A stretch of DNA of 48,555 bases from Lingula anatina (Eukaryota; Brachiopoda; Lingulata; Lingulida; Lingulidae), in assembly GCF_001039355.2 (NCBI RefSeq), contig NW_019773707.1, positions 1 through 48,555 of the forward strand, written 5' to 3'. Positions 1 to 12,356 of this stretch are shown here, one piece after another. The notes beneath the pieces were generated by a model, which saw nothing but the letters and a program-made list of their open reading frames with translations, made no database searches and had not been told where the DNA came from. Each line of letters begins with the position of its first letter. The first letter of the stretch is position 1. The translations under genes were made by a program, and so were the position numbers.

Positions 1-300
1 TTGCCTTTGCTGTATGGGGCTTGTAATAGGAATTATTAATGGATCCACAAAATAAAGGAAATGTTTTGTGGCTTCCTATCTTTTCTACATCTCCTGTGGC
101 AAACATTGGCACACTTCCATTTAGTTCAAACTCTCCAAACTTTCGTAGGCCTCAGGGGATGATCAGTTTATCGGTGCTCTTGGACTGGTTCTGAATATCT
201 CCGAAGGTAATTTTTTGTAAGCCCCTTTGACTAATGCAATTTTTTCTCTTTGCCAAGGCTAACTTTTTTTTGCAAATGCCAACCTTTTAAAGTCTGATCA
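1..300 (-). pseudogene. possible decayed coding relic, unidentified
   Basis: Read on the minus strand, about 290 bases form one reading frame with protein-like composition. It is broken by an in-frame TGA near 158-160 (context CCC TGA GGC) and bounded upstream by a TAA near 285. The stretch after the TGA stays open to the left edge and includes the peptide KFGEFELNGSVPMFATGD. It does not resemble the missing last START-domain exon of the neighbouring gene. I do not recognise the family. It could be a dead gene or transposon fragment, an exon of a gene continuing left with a misread base, or chance. Confidence 0.25.
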
Positions 301-2049
301 TCTCTGCCACTTGCCTTAAGGTCATCCCAACATGTGTACATGCAGGGAACTCCAGTGACTAACTGGATCTATAGCTGTCACTTCTACCCTCCTCTAACAC
401 ACCCTTACAATAAAAATTACAAATAAATATGGAAATTAAACTTTTACACATTGCAATCCCAACACTGTGTGTAATATTTGGATATAAGGTGTATTTCAGA
501 ACCATCCTAATAATTCATTTCCCTTTTTTTTTTTATCTCCAGGGGACAATGTACGTTTGAAGGAAAGTTGTTGAATAGGAAACTGGGTAAAAAGAATAGT
601 TTAATTTTCATCAAATGATGTGTGGCAACCTCACCTTGTAGGTCAAAGAGTGAATACCACAAGGATTACACCTACATGTATGTTTGACACTTTTTGTTGG
701 CATACTTGTTTCAAAGGCTGGGTTGCTTGAGAATATGTGTGAGTGAGGGAGTTAGTTTAGATTCAATGGGATAGTCTTTGGTAACATACCGGTATCTTCC
801 TTTGTAAGCTGTGTGTGTGTGTATATTTTTTACTCAGTTCTCAATCTAAAGTGCATGAAAATTAACATCTCTCTAATGAATATTTCAAGCCATACAGAAT
901 AAATGTAGCAACCACAATAGTAAAATAAGTCAAAAAAAAAAAAAATGTAAAAAGTTACTTCCAGTATTCCAAAACAAAATAAGGTACAATTCTGATACAA
1001 TTTTAATATTCAATGACCCTTTACATAGCACAATATGTTGGGCTTATGGAAGCAATAAATTACAGGACTGCAAAATGTGCCAATAACTTTTATGGCAACT
1101 GACCAATCATACTGATTTTTTAATTTAACTGGCTTTTTTATCAAATAAAGTTCCCTTGAATATTTAAAGTAAAAAAAATATGTTAATTAGCAGTTATGAG
1201 GTGAACATTTCGCAAATACATGCCATTCAACTACACCAAAAAAATTAATCAACACTGCTCAAATTTTCTTACTCAGCCTGCATTTTTAGCCTAACAAAGC
1301 CTTCTAGAAAATCTAAAATATACAAGATAGATGGTTTGACTGTGTCCGTACATATAAAAGTCAGGCTAACCAGCAGATTTTTCCTTCCAAGCTTGTTCTG
1401 AACACACCTCTTATCTAATCCATATGCTAGATACACAGTAGTGTGGTTATGTTTTCCAAGAAAACAGGGCAGTGGGAGTAAAATCTGAAGTCAATTTGTC
1501 ACATCTTGACTAAAAAGTTATTCATACAACAGGAAAGGGAAACCATGTTTTGCTTGACGTCCTGTAATCGTGTTAAAATGTGCACTGTTCATTGTAAAGC
1601 TTACATAAACTGCAGGCCTATTGAAGTAAAAAAAAAAAAATTAAAAAGGTGTTTGATAAACCATTTAATGAATAGCAGCACTTCTAGGACCCTAAGCACT
1701 GTACATTTTCCTTAACCTCAAGATTAATGCTTCAACTAAGGCAGCTTGCACATGTATAAGCATTAAATGTGGGACCACCTTACAATTTTTCAGTATTGCT
1801 GATAAAAAACATTAATATTCTTTGAGCCTATCTGGTCACTCATTTCACAAGCCTTGTCTTACAAGTTCAAGCCAATAGGAGTGTTTTGATATAACATGTA
1901 AGTTTTAATACAAATCATTCAGTAAAACTACCAGTTATGCATTCTGGAGTTGATTCTAGTTTTATGATGTTCTTGCATGTGACATGTTTGCAACTGATTT
2001 TACACCACCCTGTACTTCCCCTTATTATTTAACTTTGTACAATACTTAC
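301..2049. other. non-coding stretch, START gene last intron
   Basis: AT-rich DNA with short poly(A) runs. I found no exon on either strand. It lies in the intron between the fifth visible START-domain exon and a last exon that must be left of the window. Confidence 0.5.
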
Positions 2050-5000
2050 CCATCTATCCTGAAGCAGCAGATTCCACATGGATGGTTGGTACCACGCACA
2101 TACTTGGGTTCAACTGGACAATCTGGGTGCTCAATGCTTCCAGCTGAGATGAAAAAGTACAGGTATAATTAATAAAGCTGTCTTTTAATTTCCAGCTGTT
2201 GCAAGGATGAAAGTGCATTTTTCTGATTGTTAATAGCATATAATACTGTCCCATGAGTGAACAACTGAACACTGGTGACATTTTTTATATTACTATTGAC
2301 AAAAAATGATACATTAAAAGTTAAGTTTTTCTCAATAGATATACCAACAGTGTCGATTGCTTGGGTGAGTGTAAGAAGAGTGTAAGAAATACTTGTGTCA
2401 GCTGTGAACATCTGGAGCAATTTTGCTGTATACTAACTTTTCACTTTAAGTCAAAATTGTGTGGTTACAGTTCAATTGTATAACATTCCATTTAAGGTAA
2501 CAGCAGAATTAAAGTTGGGCTGGATTTTCTTTTTCTTTTTTCTAATATTTAGTTTACAAAGTATCACAAAATGGCCCAACTGCATTGTATATCCTTCACT
2601 GCCTGCTAACCTACAGGGCAAGTAGATTATGAGTGCAGAATATGAGCTTCATAGGTCAAATAGCCATTACTCTTGTGATCTATTAGCCATCAATCATCTG
2701 GGAGAAGACACACTGGCCCCAGCTCCTGTGCCAGACACACCCTATTTTAGTTCCCTTCTGGACAAATTACAGGGAAGAGTTCTGTGCTAAAGAGATATAA
2801 ATCTTATCAGTGTGAGCAGGGGTCACTTATCCCCTCACTTATCTCTGCTCATCAGTCTCCAGTTGACTAATGTCAGCCTAACTACATTAGAAGAATGTTT
2901 GTTGTGCCCAGACAAAAATTACATGGCCTGTTCACGCTAATATCTAACCCAGGTGAAATCACAACTGAACCAACACATGACATCCACCTTACTCTTACAG
3001 GTAGGAGTACATGTACATGTACAAAAAAGATAGGCACACTCTAACTCTTTCCTAGAAATCCACCAGCTTGACTGCAATCAACTCTGTTAGCTTGGAGTTC
3101 ATCTGGGATGATCTAGCCAGCCCCTGGCTTTTTGGGGACCAAAATCTATGTGATTTAAGTGTGAATACACCCATAACTTGACCATAGCATGCTGCACACT
3201 GACCAGTAATGCACCCATGATTTGACCATAGCATGCTGCACACTGACCAGTAATGCACCCATGATTTGACCATAGCATGCTGCACACTGACCAGTAATGC
3301 ACCCATGATTTGACCATAGCATACTGCACACTGACCAGTAATGCACCCATAATTTGACCATATCATGCTGCACACTGACCAGAAATGCACCAGTAATTTG
3401 ACCATGTCATGCTGCACAGTGATCAGTAGTATATCACATATCTAAAAATGATTTTTATCTATTCATCAATTGTAAAACAAAGGCAGGAAGGAAAAAGATA
3501 ACTGTCTGTTTACATTTTCTTTGTTGTGTAAATTTCTTCAACCTAAGCATTTGAACATTGACTTAACTTACGCATATCATCATCATCATTTCAGTACACT
3601 GACAATTTCCCATTTCAATGTTATAACTTAGAGAATAAAATATACACAGAATTGCCAGTTACCACTTAGGCTTCATTCACATGCAATGTCTAATTTTTAA
3701 ATTCTATTTTCTATTCGCAGTATCTTATGATCATGGTCTGTGCCCTGAATATCCCGCGGCGTAATTACTGGCAGCGCGAGCCAGTTACTATACTCGCGCT
3801 GCCAGTAACTTATAGTATAATATAATATAAATATACACAGAATTGCCAGTTACCACTTAATCTCTTTAAATATACAGAATTATTGCTCAATATGCATACA
3901 TGTATTAACAAACTGCATATATTAACAACTGAATGCAAAAGGAGAGAAAAAATGTAATTTGTACATGTTCAAGATACCCCAAAAAGTCTAAGGCTGACAA
4001 CCCCTGCACATGTAGTACACAAGTCGAACAATCTTCATCTCTTCTAGCATTACTGTTTTAAAGCAGCTTTTTAACTGCAAACAACATGTTGTTTCTGAAA
4101 CAAGATACGATTACATGGATATCTACACTCTGCTTTCTTAACCTCACAAATGTTGCCAAATTTCTGAACACTGTGCATTTACCTGGTACCTTAAATTGAT
4201 AAATAACCACACTGTTTGGGATGGCATTATCTCTGAGCCCCAGACCCTGGTTCACTGATTGCAAAGAAAACAATCAGATGGGCTGCCATTGTTTTGACTG
4301 GACACTGGCCAGTCAATTGGAAAACTGACCCTATGCCCTTTGCTGAAGATTCAATTAACTGCAGAATACAGCATATATAAATAAACTACTTGTGCTATCA
4401 TATCTTCAGTAAACAGAGAATCCAATACTGATACACTGTGAAGAGGAAAAGCCAGTAGATATGGGTATTTAAAAAGCTTCTTGTTTTTATTGTTGTACAT
4501 GTAGTTCTTTATAAAATACCTGTGTAACCCTTAGACAAGATACAAATGTCTGAGTAACTGTCAAATATGTCTCCTTTACAAAATTTGTTTAGAAAAAAAA
4601 GTAATAATTGGGTATAATTCAAACACATCTTGTTAGATACATTCCAAAAACAATAAATAAATAAATAAATAAATAAATAAAAGGTCAATTTGACATCTTT
4701 GGCCTCATTATATGGAACATTAAGCTTAAGTTAAGCAATCCGATTGAACTAATGTTTTCACACTATCTAGAATAATGGTCAAGTGCTCTCTCAACTGGGT
4801 GCAACTTCATTATAAGGACCTGGTGACAGTTACAAGACTACACACATTCACACAGACTGTGAAATACAAAAACACACTCATAACTGTATATCAGCACCAT
4901 CATCATCACTGATAAACTACCAAGAGGTCCATCAAAAGGCAATTATGGTCAGAGAATAAGTCACCCACCTCTCAGCCACAGATATAAAGACAGAATATAT

Positions 5001-8000
5001 TACACTGTATATAGGACACTTGCTGTGAGTGCAATACTGGTGACTGATCAATAAAAGAGGAAGTCATAATGGGGTGCAGAATAGTGTCAAGTTTGGGGTT
5101 AACTATGTATACAATGCTAGCTAGTACATAGTTTTGGGGTAGATAAGGTGTGTGTAAAGGAAAGCCTACGCTTAGTACACATATTTTTTTAACTACTGAG
5201 TACTGATGAACTGAGAACAATCAGGGACAAATTAGCATAATTATAAGTCAAACTAATTGAAAGTTATAATCACACATGATGTTAATATGGATTTAAAATA
5301 TACATGTCCCACAGGAGTATAAACTTGCTGTGCAATTTTCTTATATGATATCAGAAGAATTCTGAAGTAGCATACCAACTGTGCAAATGGAATTTTCGTT
5401 CTTGACTGTTAGACACAAGTCCAGGAAATCTCTGGGGGAGATCAGACCCATTGCAGCACTGTGGGTGCAGGTACGCATCACACTGAGACCCTGAAATTAT
5501 AAAATATTTTGTAACATATGTGTTACTAATGGCTGGAAAAAATTAAGAAATTGTCCACTTTTTATTTCTTCAGTTGTGAAAATTATGAAACAAAATACCA
5601 AAATATAGTGGTGCAATTATGAATAATGACAAGGTTATACCTGAATTAAAATATTAATATCATGACAACCTAATCAATGGCTATTTGTAATGTCTTTTCC
5701 CAGCTAGCATTTGACTGACGGGATGGAGTCTGTTTAAAAGGCAGGTCAAGCAGTGGAAAAAATTAACAGGAAACAAAAGGAAAAAATAATATCCCAATGT
5801 TTAATTTCAGCATTTAGCAATTAAATAAATCAAAGGATGGGGCCTTTATCTTAACCCTGGTAAATAACTATAAATCACATGTTTGTCTACATGACCTTTT
5901 GTAAAATGAAGAAAAGAAAACCTGTGGAAAACGCAATATTGCACAACTTTAGATTATATAAAAATCCCCTCCTGCACTAGAGAAATGATGCATAACCATA
6001 TGTAGGAAATAAACACTATAATTGTTAATCAGGTTAATGTACTTAATGTATGGCTTACAAAAGGTCAATCAGACTTTCTTCTAGACATAAGACCAAAGGC
6101 ATCCATATAGAAAAATAAACAATGACAGTATGAACTTTCAGCCTAAACATACCAGTACATTGTACATGTATGTATCTATTTGTATTATTCCCCTGAAGTT
6201 TTGGCCCTTAGGCCCTGTCTGTCTGTTTGCTGACAGATTTTGATTAAATTTTCAAAACCTGTAGGCAGTTGACCAAGTTTTTAAACAATAAGTTATATAT
6301 CGATATCTTATTTAATAATAATTAAAACCAGTTATCTGTCTGACTGTCTGTTAGGGGCATTACTGAGCTCTCTCAGTGCTTTGCTGCTGTTATTCACCTT
6401 ATACATGATGTACCACTATACCAGACAAATAAATTAGGGTATGCAGGATGCTGGTTGGGTAAGGTTCATCCTGTACATGTTTGAGGTACTAGAACATGTA
6501 CCTTTCCAAACTGCTACTTCCACTGCTAACTCATGGCAGTGACTCATGAGACACTAATTACATTTCAGTGGTAGTACTGTCCTAGGAGCCCCAAACCACA
6601 TCCACAATCTGCATGAACCACATACAGCACCAGTAGGCTGGATTGCAGTTTATCACCATGTTCAAGGATAATAAAAGCCATTATATTATCAGCAACTCAA
6701 TTTACCCATTCATCATCTGCCCACTTACAGACAAGCCAGGCATTGAATGAATTTATATAAGCAATATGGATTTCAGAATTTTCCCACAAAGTGAATCACA
6801 TAGGATCTGTATTCTCTCCCAAGGGTGTATTCAGACAACAATTCAATATTGCAACTGCTGCATTGGTTTTCTAATTTGCATTGTGCCTGCTCCCAAGACA
6901 TGGAGTTCATATTCGAATTTGCTGATGTCTATTAGAGTATTTCCAATCTTGATGGGGTTAAAACAGTGCTTTTCTCAAGCAGGCTGAGGCAATGTTTTAT
7001 TTTCTTAGCCTGCTATCCCAGAACATTACTTATACTACACACCTTTACATCAAAATTAATCACAGCTTCCTGCTACCAGCAGAGTGCAAGGAACATAAAA
7101 CAGGAATTGTTGAGACCGGATATTTCCCAGTCCCCATTACATTTTTAAAACATGAAATTTCGCAAATCTGCTTTACTCATTTTCAAAAGGAAACTCTGTG
7201 AAGTTTTTATTTATGAAATATTACAAAAATCTAATAAAATTCTACAGGAAATGAAATCTGATTTTTTAACTTTAGCACCACTGAAAGACAAACTGTCATT
7301 TTCAAGAAATAAGCAGTACTGTAAGTCTGTTGTAGAATCATTTTTTTTAATGGGAGCACAAAAGGTGCAAGTTTACACATCATAGGGCAACCCTGAACCT
7401 ACTCAGACCACCCCTGCTGAGGTTACGAGGCACAGATCTATAATCTTATAATTCTCCACTTATCTATTCATTCGATGTGACTTATGCTCCTATATTGCCA
7501 TGGGCTAGAATACAATATCTCTTATCTGCATCTTAAAACTACACACAGGTAGTTTCTAAGCTAGACGTGGTACATGCAGACACAGTAACTCAGATGAAAG
7601 GAATTCCTGAGTACAGGGAGCAATAATTGGCAGGTATATGATGGATAATTGTGCAGCCTCAAGTATGCTCCATTAGGCATCAAATTGTGAGTGGAAGGAC
7701 CATCCTATTTGAGTGCATTTGAAAACTTGCAGTTGGAATAAAAAACAGTGAGATTAAAGAAGGGACTTAACTGTCAAGTCAGAAACATTAAAATGTCTCT
7801 ACCATCAAAATAAAAAGAACTAACAAAATTTTAGGAAAATAAAAATAGTTGTGCATATATGATAGCATTACATCTTTTAAATATATACATCTTGTAGTGT
7901 ATCAGAGTTGATGGCGTCAATCATTCAACATATAAATGGTCACTGTGGCCAAAAGTCTTTCTATTCAGCCTACTTTTTAAAAGTACTTGAACAAGATCTC

Positions 8001-11000
8001 TTTTTCAGATAACAGGTAATGGTAATTGTATCAGACAGAAACAAGCTATGCTTCATGTACATAGACAAATGCACTTTGAGTTCTTTGTACAAGCTAAGTA
8101 GCTCATGGATGAATAATGTCTCAAGTCACTAGGTGCTGACATCCCAGAAGTTTCAACTTATCTCGACCTGCATTTAATGTTTCAAGAAGCGCACACCCTG
8201 GTGAGTTATTTTACTTAAACCATGTCACCTTATATCAAGTAAGGTTTCAATTTGTACTGACGGATGAGTTCAGGTTTACAGAACATCATTATTGGTTCTT
8301 CGAATTGCAATTTTGCACCTGTAAAAGTATGTCCTTGTATACCTGGGGAGCCCAGGTAAAAACCCATTAACCTACTCTATCAAAGAAAAATGCAGAAGAC
8401 TGATTGATGAAAGTGTCAACTTCCTGACTGTAGGAGCATTTTTCAAAGATAATTTATGGACCAAAAAGAAAATTGATGAAAAAAATTATGGTGCTGAATT
8501 CCAGAATCCCTTTCAAGCCTTTCTTTTCTAAAAGTAGCGGTGGTTCTGCATTCTTTGAGAAGGGTTCAATATGAAGAACACACAAGAGCCGATTTAGCAA
8601 TGGCTTGCTACTGATAAATTGCATTTAAGAACATTATACCAATAATAAATCTGGTTATTCAAGACAAGCTACAGTTTGCTGACCTTTCTCAATAAATTCA
8701 GATAAAATCTGCTGCAATATCTTTGAAAAAAATATTGTTCATTATTCCTACAATTTGGATTTAAAAATTGTGAACAGAAAAGTGTGAAGAGTTGCCAACA
8801 TGACAGTACTCAAAATGTAATGTCTAACATCTTATTAACAATACAATAACACTGTGAACATCAGAAGTATTTCATAAATGACGTGTAGAATATGCATAAA
8901 AATTTAATGTGTACAGTTGTAACTAAAATGATAAATAAATCTTAAAAAAAAAAAAAACACTTGGGAAAAAACATAATTTAAAATTTGTGAGTAATCACAA
9001 TATGATATACTCACACACACACATAAAAAACTATAGAAAATTTTCACATCTCTGACACTGGCACCCAAAGATTTTGTGTTCAAATAAGTACAGTACACTT
9101 TATGTTAAAAAAAGTGCATGTACCTCTTCTATCTTTTCTATGGTGTCAACTGCCTTGATTGCCTTGTCCCATTTTGGCCTTAGTCCATCTGGCTTAGGTT
9201 CAACATATTCAAACACCTTTTCTGGCTTAGCATCAACTGTGCCTTCAGCTTTGTAACTGAAATGGGAAAAGTGGAATAAAATAGTGAAATTATCAAAAAT
9301 TATTCCCTGACTCTACTAATTTACTGAACTACATGAACATATTTGTTAAGTTACTTCTAAAATTCATATGAAAAAAACAAAACAAAAATAAAACATTCAA
9401 AACAAAACATGTTTGTTGAATTGTATGTACCTTTTTTGAAAAAAATCTTAATATGAGTAGGTTTGTTACTATTTCTTATGTACAATGCACCTCATTATAC
9501 TAAGGTTTAGTGAAAGGATACTTCATTATGTGATATAACCAAAAATCAATCCATACACTTATGTTCATAATATACTTCATTCAGGACTCTGCACTATCTC
9601 TGAAAATTCCAATTAAAAACTAGTGAGTAATTTCAACAACTGATTAAGCTTATTCACAAGCAATTTGAGAGATAAGTCAATCTTCCCATGACAGCTTTCA
9701 CACCAAAATGTACACAATTGCTACAAACCAAACATACTAAAAATGTTCAATACATATTTCCAGGAACAATGTTTTAGCTGTTGTATTATTTCAATGGCTA
9801 GGATAAGCACTTTGATGTGTTTAATTTCCAAGCAAATCCAGAAATCAATACAGATGTCTGCTCTATTCTGTCTGGAATAAGTTTAAAAAGCCGACTGTTT
9901 CTTTCTTGAGCATGCACACTATTGATCAGGACCCCATATCTTTTTCAGCCAGCCAGACATTCCCATCTCCCTATTGATTTTCTGAATCAGACTTTTATAA
10001 CTTTTTAAAATAGTAACGGTCACAAATTTCTGATTATCCCACTTAGGTTTGTTGGAGGATCATCAGACTTCCAAACATAAAAAACATTTAGATTTGCCAG
10101 ACATGTTTGACATTTAGTTTTTCTTGTAATCATATACTGAAGTATCGGGTCACCTTTTTCTGCTAGTCTAAACGTGTCAAGAAATCTTATCTACTACCAG
10201 CTCTTCAAAGTTCTCTAGGTCATCCATTCAAGAAGATGGATAGAGTACGAGCATGAAATACAGCTGTTTCATTCTTAGGCTTTGAATTTTAATGCAAGCT
10301 ATATCAACCGTCCATCATTTTTCTATCTCCTATGGGGTGGTCTTTTAGACTCAATTGACCACCAGTCATATTCAAGGCCTACAGGTTTTAATTTCATTCA
10401 TAAAATGCCCAAGCAGTTACTGCAATATCTAAAACATATCTCAAGACTTCAGGTCGTTGTACTCTTTTGCATACACCTTGGTCAATTTGAAGGAAATAAT
10501 TAAAAAGTTACATAAGCATTAAGTCACACTATGACTACCTTCTGTGGTAACATAGTCAATTGAGCACAGGCATGCTGTATTCCAGACCCCTTTCTATTCA
10601 AAGGGCCACAAGTCAGTAGGTACATTAATCCCATTTACTACTTGTGTTTACCAATGTATTATCACATATAGAAGCAGTGTAAACATGTCAACTTACATAT
10701 TGCCTTGGAATTCAGTGGAGGACCGACAATACACAGTCACGTCTTTCTGGAGACAGAAAAGGTAAGAAAAATATTAAACTTACAAATACAGAAATGGCAC
10801 AGTTATGAACACAGGTCACATCAGACACTGGAAAATGAAATAAGTAGAAATATGTAGGGTCATGAAACATGATCAGGTGTTGGGTGTTTTATTCACAAAT
10901 AAAGTTGGTAATCTTGGTAATGATTTATTTAACCTCTGTCTACGAAATTTGATTCCCAGCATAACACAGATATGGTTAAAAAGCTCCCCAGCACAAGGTA

Positions 11001-12144
11001 TCCAAACATTCAAATCTGTGTGCATTGTATTCAGATGCTATCAGTGATAACACAGGCTAATTTCCTGCACCTGAGAAACCCAAATACTTTGGTAATTTTA
11101 TTTTCACATTCTGTAATTGGAAGCTCTTGGCCTTTCAGTGTCCAACCATGTTGCGCTAGACTGTTTCTAAAATCTTTCCATTCATGTATTGGCAGGCATA
11201 AGCGTGAAAGGCATTACACATGTTGGTCACTTAAAAAAGGATTGCTTTAAGGCAACAACCTAAATCTTTTCAGTCAACAAAAGTTCATTCTTTAAGTCAT
11301 AGATCAGCTTCATGCCTAGTAGCTGCACAAAGACTTATCAATCCATACTATAGTAAATACTCACTTAATTCCCTGATACCCTTCATTGCTGGAATTATTT
11401 AGATTAGTAAGCCAAGTAAGTGGGCTGGTCTTATCTCAATGCTGCATTCCAGAGAAAAAACTCATTTTTGTTAATTCTAAAAATAACTGTTTTCTAATGA
11501 AAGGAGGTTTATTGTTTTAAAATATTCAGATGGAATACGCATTGCTTCAAATATCAATCACTGATCATAAGATTAGAAAATGAATTGTGCTTAACAGTAA
11601 AAAGCAAGTTCTCTCTGATTTGACGAGCATGTTTTGTGTAGGTAATTATCCTTTATATAAATTTCATGAATGAGCAGAACATTTGGTTTGTGTGTAATTC
11701 TTCAATCAAATCAATGGTAAAAAGTGGAGAACCCATGCCTATTGGCTCAGCACTTAATATTCATCATCATATTTGAATTCCAGTTAAAAATGACTTCATT
11801 TCAAAATGTCATTCAAACGGGAATAAAATACACAAGGTGCTTCCAAAATTTCCCCAAAGCATTCCTATATCCAGAAAAGGCAATTATAACATCATTTCAA
11901 GCAATAGAACTGATATGGAGGTAATTTAAAACGTTAAATACCTTTTGTTTACAGTAATATTAGACGCTTTATGTATATACAACAGGGCCAGCTTTTAGAA
12001 ATTTGGCCATCTGGCGATTTGGCCGAAAATCTTAGCAGACGACGCACCACTTACCCCTTTCTTAACAACTTTCCAATTTTCATGATCAGTTGTATATTCC
12101 TCTATTTTCTTCTTTATTTGCTCCGCCAACTCTTGTTTATCCAT
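2050..12144 (-). CDS. STARD5: StAR-related lipid transfer (START) protein, STARD5/STARD4 type, 3' end off window
   Basis: Exons on the minus strand, in transcript order: 12144-12055, 10746-10697, 9256-9124, 5490-5376, 2143-2050. All boundaries have AG/GT signals and the reading frame continues across them. They give 160 complete codons; human STARD5 is 213 aa. Recognition is by family pattern: an N-terminal helix ending NWKVVKKG, then STEFQGNIYKAEG, GLRPKWDKAIKAVDTIEKI, SAAMGLISPRDFLDL and RGTNHPCGICC, in the order of the STARD4/5/6 START fold. Known role of the family: a soluble protein carrying sterol or bile-acid-like lipids between membranes. The final exon, holding the C-terminal lid helix, is not in the window. 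STARD5 versus STARD4 or STARD6 cannot be decided with certainty. The gene starts 212 bp from HAX1, which is on the opposite strand. Confidence 0.9.
3168..3431. repeat. 44-bp minisatellite, about six copies
   Basis: A unit beginning TGACCATAGCATGCTGCACA recurs with starts near 3179, 3223, 3267, 3311, 3355 and 3399, an exact 44-base period with a few substitutions in the later copies. Since 44 is not a multiple of 3 and the unit has no stop on the minus strand, all three minus frames are open. This produces overlapping spurious ORFs. Confidence 0.95.
3640..3668 (+). repeat. 29-bp direct repeat, copy 1
   Basis: Identical over 29 bases (starting ATATACACAGAATTGCCAGT) to 3831-3859. The two copies flank a block of about 160 bp containing the hairpin at 3765-3808. 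Confidence 0.9.
3765..3808. repeat. perfect hairpin, 16-bp stem, 12-nt loop
   Basis: TTACTGGCAGCGCGAG is followed after 12 bases by its exact reverse complement. The stem is GC- and CpG-rich inside AT-rich DNA. It may be the core of a small foldback element, since direct repeats flank it at 3640 and 3831. Confidence 0.9.
3831..3859 (+). repeat. 29-bp direct repeat, copy 2
   Basis: Second copy of the repeat at 3640-3668, identical over 29 bases. Confidence 0.9.
4652..4682. repeat. AAAT-type microsatellite
   Basis: About seven tandem AAAT/AATA units without interruption. Confidence 0.9.
5491..9123. other. START gene intron 3
   Basis: AT-rich intron with no exon I can support on either strand. 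Short ORFs around 6766-7385 lack recognisable protein patterns and usable splice partners. Confidence 0.6.
9257..10696. other. START gene intron 2
   Basis: No coding or structured repeat signal seen. Confidence 0.6.
10747..12054. other. START gene intron 1
   Basis: No coding signal seen. ORFs here show no family pattern. Confidence 0.6.
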
Positions 12145-12356
12145 TGCAGTGTGTCAGGATCGGAATGCTTCCAGAGGAACTGTGGACAATGCGCTGCCGG
12201 CAGAGTGAGCCGTGCACTGAATTAAAATCACACATGCTTGCCGACGAGTATAAACTCTGACGTAATATCCGGCGCTGAAAAGTTTGAGTGCGCATGTGCC
12301 ATTGTAACTTCCTAAACCATGTACTAGTAAATATTCTCGATGTTTCGTCACCAAAA
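12145..12356. promoter_or_regulatory. bidirectional promoter between START gene and HAX1
   Basis: The two divergent start codons lie 212 bp apart. The interval is CpG-richer than the neighbouring introns. It holds a CRE-like TGACGTAA near 12258-12265 and an NRF1-like TGCGCATGTGC near 12289-12299. Both are motif types common in housekeeping promoters. Assignment as a shared promoter is inferred from the geometry. Confidence 0.7.

Larger units (their letters stand above)
2144..5375. other. START gene intron 4
   Basis: No coding signal seen. It holds a 44-bp minisatellite, a 16-bp-stem hairpin between two 29-bp direct repeats, and an AAAT microsatellite, all listed separately. Confidence 0.6.

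Noticed and set aside
3052-3417. Overlapping minus-strand ORFs of 72-121 codons with a repeating WSVCSMLW-like pattern
   Set aside because: They are the same 44-bp minisatellite read in different frames; no start context, splice signals or gene around them.
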